From the NCBI RefSeq assembly GCF_030247195.1, contig NC_080671.1, positions 108,363,845-108,427,844 on the forward strand: DNA of 64,000 nucleotides. The letters run 5' to 3'. The stretch comes from Topomyia yanbarensis (Eukaryota; Arthropoda; Insecta; Diptera; Culicidae). Within the stretch, counting starts at the first letter, position 1. Every line of letters starts with the position of its first letter. The position numbers and the translations under genes are program-made. This document shows, piece by piece, positions 13,360 to 24,303 of the stretch. The notes under the pieces were generated by a model. It was not told where the DNA came from and made no database searches. It saw only the letters and a list, made by a program, of their open reading frames with translations.

Positions 13360-14227
13360 ATGCCCCTATCTTTTCTCTTATCATTCCCAGAAGTGCCCTC
13401 TTCCGCCAACCGTACCCCAACGATGGTTTGATTCGACTCCAAGACGAGACAAAACATCTGTCGAATGAACCAACAACACGAGATCTACAGTACAACATCA
13501 CACGCGCAGCGCGGTGTGTTCCCGATCCGTATCTGAGCCGTACTACGAAATCGTCTGGAGGAACCCCTGCCGGCTCGAGGAAAACCGCCCGGCGTCCCAA
13601 TACTTGATGCATCCGTTCGAATCTGTAATCCTGGCCGTTGATTCCTGATGCCGGAAACTGAAAGTTTATATCCCCCCGACCGTTCAGCCTTGTCCACCCT
13701 CTCTCCCATGTCTCTGATACACAGATGTATGACTTCACCCCTTCTCCCCTTGAATATCTTCCCAAAACTTATGTGCCCCCCCATCTTCTAGTTTTAGTTG
13801 ATCAATATTTAATCTCGTTAAGAAATGCACAACATTACCACTACTTTAAAATAGCCCTAATTAATTCCCCCTAATCTTGAACAACTCTCTCTAGTTATTT
13901 CTAGTTAATAAGCTTGTAAAATGTTCCGCTTAGTTAATAATTAATTTCTCCTACAATCTCCCTTTTAAAAATCATAAAGTGAATTACTATAAAAAGAACA
14001 CACAAAATGACCCGTCCCCCAAATCTTACGAATATTACATTGTACCCTCTTTTATATGTATAAGTTAGCTGTAAAGTTTTTTTTTTAGTTTCATTATATA
14101 AAACAAAATAATATTGAAATGTGTAACCCCCTAGTTTTAAGAAATTCAAAATGTAAAACAATGAAAAAATGGCTCCTTTAAGCTAACGCATACGTGCCTT
14201 ATCAAATAAACAAATTGAAAAAAAAAT

Positions 14228-14496
14228 CACCTGCGACAGATGCCAGCCGTTGAAAAACCTGACCTAACGTAACTGAAAGCATGGAGCTGACAGTGGCCTA
14301 TAAATCTAGTCCAAAATGATTCCCAGGGGAACGGGACGGCATTCCGGTTCATAATGTCATGGCAGAAATCTTCCGTAGTCTAACCCAAGCATAATTTGCC
14401 TCCCTTACAAAGGGCAGGGTTGTTACGGAATACGACAAAGTAAAAACGCGCCAAAACAGCGCGAGATTTTGCGCGGTTCTCAAAACAAATAGATTT
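14228..14496. other. Short flank with the I-element target duplication
   Basis: The right copy of CACCTGCGACAGAT is at 14228-14241. The rest is unassigned non-coding sequence that should be the continuation of the pre-insertion locus left of 8101. Confidence 0.6.
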
Positions 14497-16275
14497 AATT
14501 TTTTTTTTTCGAGAGTTGTCCTACTGGAGCTGTAGAGATAGGTTCGCGGAAAGGCTCCCCGTCAGAATCACATACTACAATTTGCAGACGAGACAGGCAA
14601 TGTCGCCCACTAAAATACTGCTTTAGGCCAATTGTAGCGGGCCGTGATTCTGAATGTGATATTCATTGTACGGTTCAGGTATGTGCGAACGTAGGGACTC
14701 GCGATCGCGTGTATCATCGCGAAGAGCTCGAGCATTTGTACGTTAACGTGTTCGATCGCGTGTGCCTTTGTATGTCGCGTTTGCTAACGTGTATGTAATT
14801 TCGCGTGCATAAATTCTATATAAATTCCGTTTGCTTTCGAATATTCGCGTGTATTCTGGAATGATCGCGCGCGGACCGTGAATCTGATACAGAATTTTTC
14901 GTGTGCGGTTCAGATTCTAGAAAAAAGTAGGTTCTTACATATCACTAGAGTTCTCAGTCATGTTGCCAAGGAACGTGTTAGCTTGTGGATATGAGCTTTA
15001 TTTTTCGATTTGTATAACTGAATGTATGGACCTAAGTTACTAGAATGGAGGATAAAGATTTCCGGACGTGACCGATTCATGATCGCGCGCGTTTGCGCGT
15101 TCGCGTTTGAGACCGCGTTTGTAACTTCGTAAGTACTAAAACGTTCACGTTTTTACCGGAGTGTTGCGATCGCGAATGTAGGTGTGCGTAGATGATCGCG
15201 AACAGCTGAAGTATCGTTTGTTGACGTGTTTGTCGCGTGTGCTCGTGTGTATGTGCCACGCGGACCGTCATTCTGATATTTAGTTTTCGGTGTACGGATC
15301 ACATTCTGAAAGGGAGTGAGTTACTCCATATCACTGGATTTCCCGGTTATGTCGCCATGGACCGTGTTGTCCAGTGTATATGAGAGCTTTCTTTTTAATT
15401 GACTCAATTGAAGGCATGGACCCAGACTTCTGGAATCGAGGATATAGACTTCCGGACGTGAACTATTCATGATCGCGCGAGTGCTGGGGACTGTAGGTAC
15501 ACGCTTGAGACCGCGTTTGAGTGATTACAAGTGCTGAGACGTTCATATAATCACCGGGATGTTATAATGTCTGGAAGAGCGCGGGTATAGGTTGCGTGGA
15601 TGGTCGCGAAGGGCTCAAGCATTTTTATATTTGCTTGTCGCGTATATGTGACTTTGTGTGTATACATTCGATTTTTATGTAGTTTAGTGGATATGAGCAT
15701 TGTATTTTTGATTGTTCCACCTGAAGGCATTGGACTTATGCTACTGGGGCCGAGAATAGGGGATTCCGGACGAAACCGATTCATGATCGCGCGAACACGG
15801 GCATTTGGAGGTTCACTATCGAGACCGGGATTGTTAATTTATAAGTGCTAAACCATTTACTTAGTCACCGGGGTGTTATACTTTTTACGAGATCGTGGGT
15901 GTGGTCGTGCGTGGATGATCGCGTAGGACTCGAGCGTATGTATGTGGACGTTTTTGTCGCGTGTTGTAGTATGTATGTACAAATTATTTTTATAAGCGTG
16001 TGGTCATTCGCATGTTCGCGTATTCTTCAATGATCGCGCGTGGACGTCTTGTCTAGTTTTTATTTCTTTCGGTCTAACTAAAGGCATGAATTCGGGTTGC
16101 TAGGATCAAGGGCGGAGACTTCCGGACGTAACCGATTCATGATTGCGCGAGCTTAGGTTCCTACGTTCCATCATTCACCTAATCAATCGGAGTATTTGAA
16201 TATTGGCGAAATCGCAGGCGTTCGTATTTGTGACCAGGTCTGTGCCATCGCGTAGGTCACATTTGTACGTTTGAA
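14497..16275 (+). repeat. GATCGCGCG-rich dispersed repeat, copy A, with internal repeats
   Basis: The unit opens with GAGTTGTCCTACTGGAGCTG and ends near GTACG; the same opening and ending recur in copy B (21885-23505) and, reversed, in copy C (35440-41450). Inside copy A a degenerate unit repeats: the landmark TTCCGGACGT...CCGATTCATGAT recurs at about 15058, 15450, 15765 and 16120, giving spacings of roughly 315-390 bp. GATCGCG and CGCGTGT words are very frequent. There is no open frame of note, no terminal inverted repeat and no A-tail, so the class is unknown. It was most likely dispersed as a mobile unit because both boundaries are shared among copies. Confidence 0.75.
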
Positions 16276-17849
16276 ACGAGAGATTGCTAGTGTATACAAG
16301 AGAACAAGCAATTTGTGTTAGTGAGAGTTAGCATGGATCCAACCGAAAATATAGCAACAAAAGAAGGGTGCCTGCAGAGAGAATTGGGCCCTAAACCCAC
16401 ACTGTATATTATTTGAGCATGGCAGTGGATAATAAAGGTCGCCAAGTTAAGTATTGAAATTGATCACAATGTAGCTTAACTAAAAAGAAAATAATCGTAT
16501 CCCAAGTTTCTGTGATATAATCACTGTAGTACTGCTTTGGTGGAAAAGCCCCCGGACCACATCAAGGTACAGTATCATGCCGAGGGCAAAACAAATAGAT
16601 ATAGATTCAAAGTCCTATAAATATGCACAACTTGGAATGGTTTTTATTTGAAAATTATAGGAAACTTCTCATGTATTGTCCACAGTCTTTTATTAATAGG
16701 CTAAACATATCGTACATAAAAATATTCCTAGCTTTCAGAGTTATTTTGAAATAGTGCAACGCAAAATATATAATGTTATAATTGTTTTATTAACGAATGT
16801 AATTTGGATAGAATCTGGTACCCGTTTGATTTTGATAATATCGTTATTGAGAATGCAAACCACATTCGTTCCAAAAAGCGATTCGTCATGATGCAGAATA
16901 AGGCTGATTAACAAAGATAATATGCGCAACAATATATGGGCGACGAAAATTCTGATTACCTTCTTCATATCGCACCATCTGTGACCGTGCATCCACATGC
17001 TTCTCATTCGACTAGCGAACGATGAATGAAGCCTGTAGCACAAAAATGCGCGCATGAGACTTATATAACTTCCCAATTTTCGATTAGGTCTCGACACACC
17101 ATATTCAGGGCCGGCGTTACAATTTTTAGTCCGGGTGGGTAGTACGGTAAGCATAAGGTGAGGGGTTTATTACTGGGAATTTATCACATTTTGCAATACA
17201 CACGCTTGCATTACATTCACATAAAATGTGTTTGTGCAAATGGGATCGTGGTATATCGAGGATTTCAAACGCGCTTATTGTGTGCCCGAAACACATGTGT
17301 GCTAGGTTTTCAATTAATTAATCCAATGTTTCGAGTGGGTAATTACCAGAATGTTTCGAGTGGACTCTGCCAGAACTAACAAATATCGGTTTTTCTCGCG
17401 TCTCTTTCGGATTTTTTTGCGCTACCTATAGAAGTCATACATGCTTCAATATTTAATACAAAATTGGTGACTAAGTGATTGGCGCAAATATAATGTGATT
17501 CCGTTCAGTACAATGAAAGTTACTAACGTTCAAAAACTTTTCCTCTAATTTTTTTTCCTAATTTTTAAAAAAAAGGCCTAAGAAGGGACGACTTATCTTA
17601 GTCACGACAAAATAATATGAAAAAACTTGGATCAGAGTCCCCAAAAGTTACTAGTAATTATTGCATTCTTTTTAATAAATGCATGGTTCTTGTGAACTCA
17701 GATGACTGCAGCTGTTTTGATAGCGCAGGAATCCGTACACTTCACACACATAGTCAACATTAACCAACTTCCACTTATGAGTGGTTTAGAGATTGTAGCA
17801 CAAGTTGTTGTGCTCCGTCTTGATGAAATTTTGAGATTTTTTTTATAAT
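16276..17849. other. Unassigned AT-rich sequence
   Basis: No gene or repeat was recognised. A small hairpin (AGCACAA.TTGTGCT) lies near 17799-17815. It may be the 5' flank of the mariner-like relic that follows. Confidence 0.35.
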
Positions 17850-18545
17850 ATGTACGCAGTATAGTGAATACCATGTCTCGGAATGGAACAGTATATCGTC
17901 AATTGCGGTTGAAGGTCATTCGGATTTAATTAGCCTAATAAAGAATGCTAATCGCTGTACTTTGCGGCGGATCCGTCTTCGAGAAGGTTGCAAATATCGA
18001 GCAATTAAGTAACCCAATCCAAAGTCTCGAGCATTAAACAGTGGCCTGAATCCAGGCTGTTCGATAAGGTGCTGATGAAACTCGATGGATGTGTTTTGAT
18101 TGATCCTGTGCGATAACCGATTTCAAACAAATCCCGTTGTTTTCGTCGATTAGATCACGAAAAAAATATGATTTGGCAAGGGATCGGTTCCTGTGGCAAG
18201 AAAACCATCGTTTTCGTAACAGATAATACTACGAGTTTGGAAGTAAAGGAAGCTCCTCAACAAACGGATGTTAATTTTCACATTAAGTCCCATTATGGAT
18301 CGTTATGTTTGGACAAACTTACCCAGCTGCCATTACAGCAAGGGTGTGCTACAATGAATCCACCAAATTGTCCGCAGCTCCGTCCAGCAGCGAAATATTG
18401 GAAACAAGCGTAATCACTAGCGACATTAGTCGAATGAAGAATTGGTTGAATCCGCAGGCCACGACCGTAACTGCAGAAGATGAGCGCTGAATGAAAAGCG
18501 ACAGCGACAGAAAAGTACGTGAATTTGATAGAAATAACGACCAAT
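17850..18545 (+). pseudogene. Mariner/Tc1-family transposase relic
   Basis: The clearest part is 18168-18413, which encodes MIWQGIGSCGKK near the start and NPPNCPQLRPAAKYW near its end; both are signature boxes of Tc1/mariner-type DDE transposases, where WQ.I.S.G lies before the second aspartate and NPPNCPQLRPIE.YW holds the last catalytic residue. Here the usual PIE is replaced by PAA, so the final catalytic acid is lost. A C-terminal RKVREFDR motif is visible in another frame at about 18509-18532. Upstream (17960-18060) lie scraps of the helix-turn-helix and linker region with frame changes. The transposase is dead. Terminal inverted repeats were not found. Confidence 0.8.
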
Positions 18546-18875
18546 GGTTTCGTTTCAGTTGTTGTGCGAAATACGTTATTACCTTTGATTCATCCTTAGA
18601 AAATTATTCGATTGAAAGAATGGTTAAGCAAATACATGCATTTGAAAATGCGCAACATTTCTCAGAATATAACCTTCATTGTCTGGTTGGCTGCCATGAA
18701 AATCGAAGTCTTTCAGCTACAGTTGCAGATTCCCTGCCAGATCAACAATTTACCGGCAACATTATCCGCAAAAACAATTTTGTATTTCTTGGGAACATCT
18801 AAGCGACCCCTGACAATATAAAACTTCTGTTGCTCTTAGAAATCCAATTAGATACACATTTCATCGTCCATTAGG

Positions 18876-18967
18876 ATGCGGGTTGGAAAACTGTAAGCTC
18901 AAGAGCTGATCAAATCAAATGGATGCGATTTGATCAGCTCTTGAGCTTACAGTTTTCCAACCCGCAT
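18876..18967. repeat. Perfect 41-bp inverted repeat, 10-nt loop
   Basis: Arms 18876-18916 and 18927-18967 are exact reverse complements. The left arm starts ATGCGGGTTGGAAAAC and ends TGATCAAATC; the loop is AAATGGATGC. There is no mismatch, which marks a recent origin or selection on pairing. It sits just downstream of the mariner-like transposase relic. It could be a terminal hairpin, a local inverted duplication or a small-RNA precursor. Confidence 0.85.
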
Positions 18968-19422
18968 TTTTGACGTACTGTTTTGCTGTACGATCCGGTT
19001 CTGAAACATTTCCGAATGCGCATATTTCGAACTGTGCAGTACAGAGTTTGTTGAACACAACGACGTCCGACGTCTTGATTACACCTTCCGGGAAACATAC
19101 ATTCCTTGAAATGTTTCAGAACTGTACAGACGGTGGACCCTTTAAGGGGCCAAATATTATTGTTCCTAGTCTTAATTTTCGAACTCATTCACCTTTCATA
19201 CTAAAAGTGCTAAACTGAATTTCTAATCTTTATGTCTTCAATTCCCAGCCTTAGTTTCATTAGAATGTCTTTTGTACAATTTGTATTCCTAGTGAATAAA
19301 TAGCCTAAAAATTATTCCCCTTAAATTATTTTAAAAAAATATTTCAAAACAACTAAATATTGTAATCTTTCAGTCCTAACAAATTGCAAAGCATTGAAAT
19401 GGTCACCATCAAGTTAAAAAAA
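18968..19422. other. Unassigned AT-rich sequence
   Basis: A short open frame at 18970-19218 contains nothing recognisable. Nothing else is supported. Confidence 0.3.
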
Positions 19423-19740
19423 GTCGGATCAAATACACAAACTGGATTAAAAAAGCTGCACCCAGAAACCCCTAATCAACAGCCAGCACCGTCAGCGAGA
19501 AAGCAACCGCGAAAAACACCTGATTCGCATTCGTGACCCGTAAGTTCTGCAAGACGTAAGGAAGAACATCCAATCGTGAGAACCAAGACACGTGTGTCAA
19601 CGATCATTCTATGGCCGTTTATGACAACGAGAGAGAGAGGTCGAAAACAAAATGTTTCTCTGCCGCGAACGTATGGTTTCCATCCGCATGCATGAAATTC
19701 GACGGACATCCACGGTAGTAATCACATTTTAGAAAAGGAT
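19423..19740. repeat. Dispersed repeat GTCGGATCAAATACAC, copy 1
   Basis: It starts GTCGGATCAAATACAC and ends ATTTTAGAAAAGGAT. The same start, the same end and most of the interior recur at 20697-20962, where about 50 bp is missing. The copies are in the same orientation with starts 1274 bp apart. They could be a diverged direct duplication or two insertions of one family. They do not have TG...CA ends, so LTR identity is not supported. Confidence 0.7.
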
Positions 19741-20696
19741 AACTGATGACAGGAAAAAAACTGTGATAAATTTCCGAAAAATCTGTGAAAAATCACAATA
19801 TTTCCAAAAATCTGCAAAATTTTCATCAAAATGCCAAAAATCTGCCATCTGTGAAAAAGAAACTGTGATGAAAAATAGCGAATAAAAAAATCTGTGACAT
19901 TACAGAAAAACCTGTGAATATGGTAACCCTGCTAACAAATTAGATATACCTACCTACACGATCACCTCAAACATTGAACCCAAGCGCACCAAGCAAAATG
20001 AGTCAACGCTGATGATGATGGGTAGAGCGAACGAGACAATCAGTCCCACGACACTATGTTAACCGTGTTTGCAAATAGAGCTCGAATGTACAAGCGAATA
20101 ATAAATAAATCTGTGTTCGTGATTGTACATAAAAGTGTGCTAAAAACGAGCACAACATAAAAGAAAGCATAGTGTTTGAACGGACAAGCTCAGTCGCGTG
20201 TTGGAAGGTACTGGGGAGCGTACCTCCACGGCCAGTGTAACGGACTTCTAATTCAGCTACACTGGCTGTGAAAACAAACAGCGCAGCGATCTGCTCCACC
20301 TGCCGTTCAACAGGCAACTGAGCTTGTCCGGTCAAATCCGTTCTTTAAATAGTCGAAGATGACGTCATTCATAGAAGCGTAGCGTGCTAGGTACACAAAT
20401 ATGTCGTGCCGGACTTGGGACGCGCTATCTTCTGTGTGTAAATGCGCGATATTTTGACTAGGTTGTACATTATTTAAATTCTTAATGCCATAATATCAAA
20501 AACCTTTGGATTTATCTATTAGAATCTATTCTTAGAAATATTTCGGAGCGATATGTGCAAAAAATTTGAAAATTTATCGAGAGATGGCTGAATTATATGC
20601 GTTTAAAATTAAATTTTCGATACATACCATTTTTGTAAAATGTGCAAAGTGCACCCCCATATCGAAAACAAAGACGTAGTCCTACGTCAAAAATGT
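19741..20696. other. Spacer between the two GTCGGATC repeats
   Basis: From about 19755 to 19930 the word AAATCTGTGA and close variants recur in an irregular degenerate tandem array. At about 20176-20330 the words GGACAAGCTCAGT and ACTGAGCTTGTCC form an inverted pair about 130 bp apart. Otherwise nothing is recognised. Confidence 0.45.
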
Positions 20697-20962
20697 GTCG
20701 GATCAAATACACAAACTGGATTGTGAAAGCTGCGAAAGCTGCACCCAGAAACCCCTAATCAACAGCCAGCACCGTCAGCGAGAAAGCAACCGCGAAAGAC
20801 GCCTGGTTCGCATTCGTGACACGTAAGTTCTGCAAGGCGCAAGAAAAAACATCTGATCATGAGAATGTTGAGAATGTTTCTCTGCCGCGAACGTATGGTT
20901 TCCATCCGCATGTATGAAATTCGACGGACATCCACGGTAGTAATCACATTTTAGAAAAGGAT
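20697..20962. repeat. Dispersed repeat GTCGGATCAAATACAC, copy 2
   Basis: This is the shorter sister of 19423-19740, with an internal deletion. Just past it TATAATCCGACACC (about 20971-20984) is a partial inverted match to the start GTGTCGGATCAAATA (from 20695), so this copy could be a small element with roughly 12-bp terminal inverted repeats. Confidence 0.6.
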
Positions 20963-21109
20963 TTTTTTCTATAATCCGACACCTTCTTTGTTTGCGTGGT
21001 CTGGCGTACGGTTGCTATCAATTATTGTTTTTTTTGGTTCGATTTTCTTCGGATTCGATAGCTGTTAAATGCTAGAAACAAGGCTGCTTGCCTGCTAGAG
21101 CTCCGAAAA

Positions 21110-21370
21110 ATTGACATTCCTGGTTCACCCAAGCATATTTTCATGGGTTTTTAATACCATTCCGTCCCTTAACAAGACCATGAATATGATCCGTTTCGAA
21201 TTTCACAACCATCTAAATACCATATCTATGGGTCTCAATAACCCATGCATACACCAAAAATATGCTTTTTACATGGGGTCTACCGGACCATGGTGATGGT
21301 GTTTTGTATGGGTTGATGTCATTACAAACACTATCAAAATACCATATAAATGGGGGTGAATTTGGACCCT
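21110..21370. repeat. CATGGGTT-family MITE, copy 1
   Basis: It is homologous to 55975-56205: both share a core with GGTCTCAATAACCCAT, TACACCAA, GGATCTACCGGACCATGG-like text and ATGGTGTTTT.ATGGGTT, and both end in a G-run followed by an AT-rich word. Short CCATG/CATGG words repeat inside. No target duplication could be fixed. It is non-coding. Confidence 0.65.
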
Positions 21371-21884
21371 GAAAAGAGGGGAATTATGGGCTTTTCGATT
21401 GCTCGTGGAGCTTGAAAGAAAAACGGAATGTTAATTTATCCTCTGCTGCAATGCAGATCATAATTCGGTTGTTCGCTTTATCGCTCATTCATTCGGTGCG
21501 CGTAAATGAAATTTAGCGCTGATTGCGGTAAATTAATTCGGAAAAGACAGCTAAATTTAAGATTTCACAGAACTGCGGACTTCTCTCACCTCGATACCAC
21601 AAATAGTAGCTTAGTTCTGTCACTAAGTTAGTGTCGTATTCTGATGAGACGAAGTTGAAACGCGAGTTCCACAACTAATTAACCATTTCAAGCGTTTCAT
21701 TCGCCTTCCATATGTAAAATGATCAGGTATTTAATGATTAAACTGCAAACCAAATACAGATATGATTTGGCCCAGAAACTAATTATGTCGGCACACAGCG
21801 AATAAAGAAAAATAGTCCGAACTACGCTGATGATATATTTCCAAAAAAATCATGTCATCCGTTATTTTAATCTCGTTGTAACTA
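21371..21884. other. Unassigned, apparently unique sequence
   Basis: No gene or repeat was recognised. It separates the MITE from copy B of the GATCGCG-rich repeat. Confidence 0.3.
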
Positions 21885-23505
21885 CTGTTTTTTCCGGGAG
21901 TTGTCCTACTGGAGCTGTAGAGCTAGGTTCTCGCAAGGGCTCCCCATCAGAATCACATACTACAATTTGCAGACGATACAGGCAATGTCACCCACTAAAA
22001 CACTGCTTTAGGCCAATTGTGGCGGGCCTGGTGATTCTGAATGTGATATTCATTGTACGGTTCAGGTATGTGCGGGCGTAGAGACTTCGCGATCGCGTGT
22101 ATTATCGCGATTCGCTCGAGCATTTGTACGTTAACGTGTTCGATCGTGTGTGCTTTTGTATGTCGCTTGTGCAAACGTGTATGTAACTTTGAGTGTATAA
22201 ATTCTATTTTATAACCGTGTGCCTTTCGCATATACGCGTGTGTTCTTGGATAATCGCGCGCGGACCGTGAATCTAATATTTTATTTTTTGTGTACGGCTA
22301 AGATGTTAAAAGAGAGTGAGATCTTCCATATCACTAGAGTTCCCGGTGATGTCGCCATGGAACGTGTTGTCTAGTGGATATGAGCTTTATTTTTTGATTG
22401 GTCTTACTGAATGTATAGACCTAAGTTATTGGGTCAGAGAGTGATGGTTTCCGGACGTGACCAATTCATGAGCACGCGAAAACGGACGTCTGTAGGTTCG
22501 CGTTTGAAACATCGTAAGTGCTAAAACGGTCTCCTTATTACTGGAGTGTTATTAAGTTTGCGCGATCGCGAACGTAGGTGTGCGTTGTTAATCACGAAGG
22601 GCTTAAGCGTTCGTATGTTAACGTGTTTGTCACGTGTGCTCGCGTTCATGTGGCTTCGCGTGTACAAGACAGGATTTTGTAACCGTGTGGCCATTCCTAT
22701 ATACGCGTGCGTTCTTGGATGGACCTTCATTTTGATAGTTAGTTTTTGGTGTACAATTCACATTCTGACAGGGAGTAAGTTACCCCATATCACTAGAGTC
22801 CTCGGTCATGTCGCCATGTAACGTGGTGTCCAGTGGATATGAGAGCTTTCTTTTATAATTGATCCAATTGATGACATGGACCTAGTCTGTTGATATCAAG
22901 GATAAAAACATCCGGAAGTTACCGATTCATGATCGTACGACCGCGGGAGTTTTTAGGTTCACGCTTGAGACCGCGTTTGAAAATTTATAGGAGCTGAAAG
23001 ATTCACTTTATCACCGGGATGTTATCATGTTTACGAGATCGCGGGTCTAGGTGCCGTGTATGATCGCGAAGGGCACAAGCATTTGTATATTAACGTGTTT
23101 GTCGCGTGTATGTGACTTGCGTGTAGAATTTCGATGTTATAATCATGTTGCGTGTATTTGTTGAATGATCGCGCGCGGACCGTTAATCGAATGCTTAATT
23201 CTTAGTGTATGGAACGTATTGTCTAGTGAACATGAGCGTCATTTTTGGTTGGTTCAACTGGAGGCATTAGTCTAGGCTGCTAGGACCGCGGTTGGACTTC
23301 CGGACGTGGCCGTTTCAAGATCGCGCGAGTGGTGGGTCAATGTTTGAGACCGGGTTTGTAAGTTTATAGGTGTTACGTTTACTTAACTACCGGAGTGTTC
23401 TAATGTTGGCAAAATCGTGGCCGTATGTGTAGAGGATTGCAATTGCATGGTCGCGTTTGTGACCAGGTTTGTGTTATCGCGAAGGACACGAGCGTTTGTA
23501 CGGTT
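21885..23505 (+). repeat. GATCGCGCG-rich dispersed repeat, copy B
   Basis: It has the same 5' opening (GAGTTGTCCTACTGGAGCTG at about 21898) and the same internal landmarks as copy A; TTCCGGACGTGACC-like boxes lie near 22448, 22909 and 23297. It carries one fewer internal unit than copy A. It provides the empty-site reference for the insertion at 35621 in copy C. Confidence 0.75.
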
Positions 23506-24072
23506 GTTCCTATATGAATATATAGAGTATAGTGTAGTATAATATAGTATAGAGTATTCCAATAAAAGGAATCATAAAATTTTCTAACTAATACATAACT
23601 CGCATTATTTACTATAATTCTTCTGAACACACTATTGAGCTAATCGTAACAATTATTTCACAAAAATGATTATTTCGTGCGAATCGAGTACTGATACACG
23701 ACCATGCGCTGTTTGGCCCCATGCAAAACTGCCAAAGCCGGATTGACTAGCAGTCTTCGACAAAGTTGCAGACAATTAAATTATCTTTCTTATTTTCACG
23801 TACGAGTGATAATACAATGCATGCAGTGCCACCTAACGACGAAAATGCGAGCTAGTGGGTTTTCTTCATGAAAATTGTCGAACAATTCCATACAAACTTC
23901 AGGAACTTTGGTCCAGTAGCTAGACTTGTCCGATTTGCTTCAAATTTTGTGCACGCACTCCTGGTGAAACTAGGAATCGACTCAGGGATGGCCCGATAGG
24001 GGTCATTTTTTCCTGTCACTCTAATGCACACTAATAGTTGGTTGATTCCAAAAGCACCAGTCCTCAAATAGC
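23506..24072. other. Unassigned; simple TATAG repeat at its left edge
   Basis: 23515-23560 is an irregular run of TATAG/TAGTATA words just after the end of copy B. The rest, including an open frame of 74 codons on the minus strand at 23852-24076, has no recognisable motif. Confidence 0.4.
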
Positions 24073-24303
24073 TCAATCAGTTGTTGTAGCTTCCTGCAGC
24101 CCTCTGTAGAGCGGACAACGGTAATAAATTTTCAGTTCATCGTCATAACTAAGTCGAAAATCCGGTGGAATGACCAGATAAACGTCGTTAAAAAATATTG
24201 AAAACAGTAACTGTCCCAGGTTGCTTCTTTGTGTGAACATCTGAACTGCTGGTAAATCTGTAGGACCGGTATGGTCCAAGTCTGACAGTAAGTCGCCTGT
24301 CAA
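24073..24303 (-). pseudogene. Non-LTR reverse transcriptase fragment (Jockey/CR1-like)
   Basis: The minus-strand translation contains SNLGQLLFSIFFNDV followed about 12 residues later by YDDELKIY. This corresponds to the motif B box (GVPQGSNLGPLLF..FINDV) and the YADDLKIY motif C of Jockey/CR1-type enzymes, with damage in both. Only about 75 residues remain, with no endonuclease part, so this is a short relic. Confidence 0.75.

Larger units (their letters stand above)
8115..14227 (+). mobile_element. Full-length I-clade non-LTR retrotransposon (MosquI-like), inactive
   Basis: The element spans a 5' untranslated region, ORF1 (nucleocapsid-like), ORF2 (endonuclease, reverse transcriptase, RNase H), a 3' untranslated region and a short A-tail after an AATAAA-like CAAATAAAC at about 14204. 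Its limits are set by a perfect 14-bp target duplication, CACCTGCGACAGAT, at 8101-8114 and 14228-14241. The 5' end reads CATTCGTTATCGAGCACTC. An RNase H after the reverse transcriptase places it in the I group, and MosquI elements are the known mosquito members. Several stops and frameshifts make it inactive. The intact duplication argues that it is much younger than the I fragment to its left. Confidence 0.9.

Noticed and set aside
20056..20400. Solo LTR starting TGTTAACC with polyadenylation-like AATAAATAAA
   Set aside because: No second copy, CA-type end or target duplication was found, so the boundaries are guesswork.
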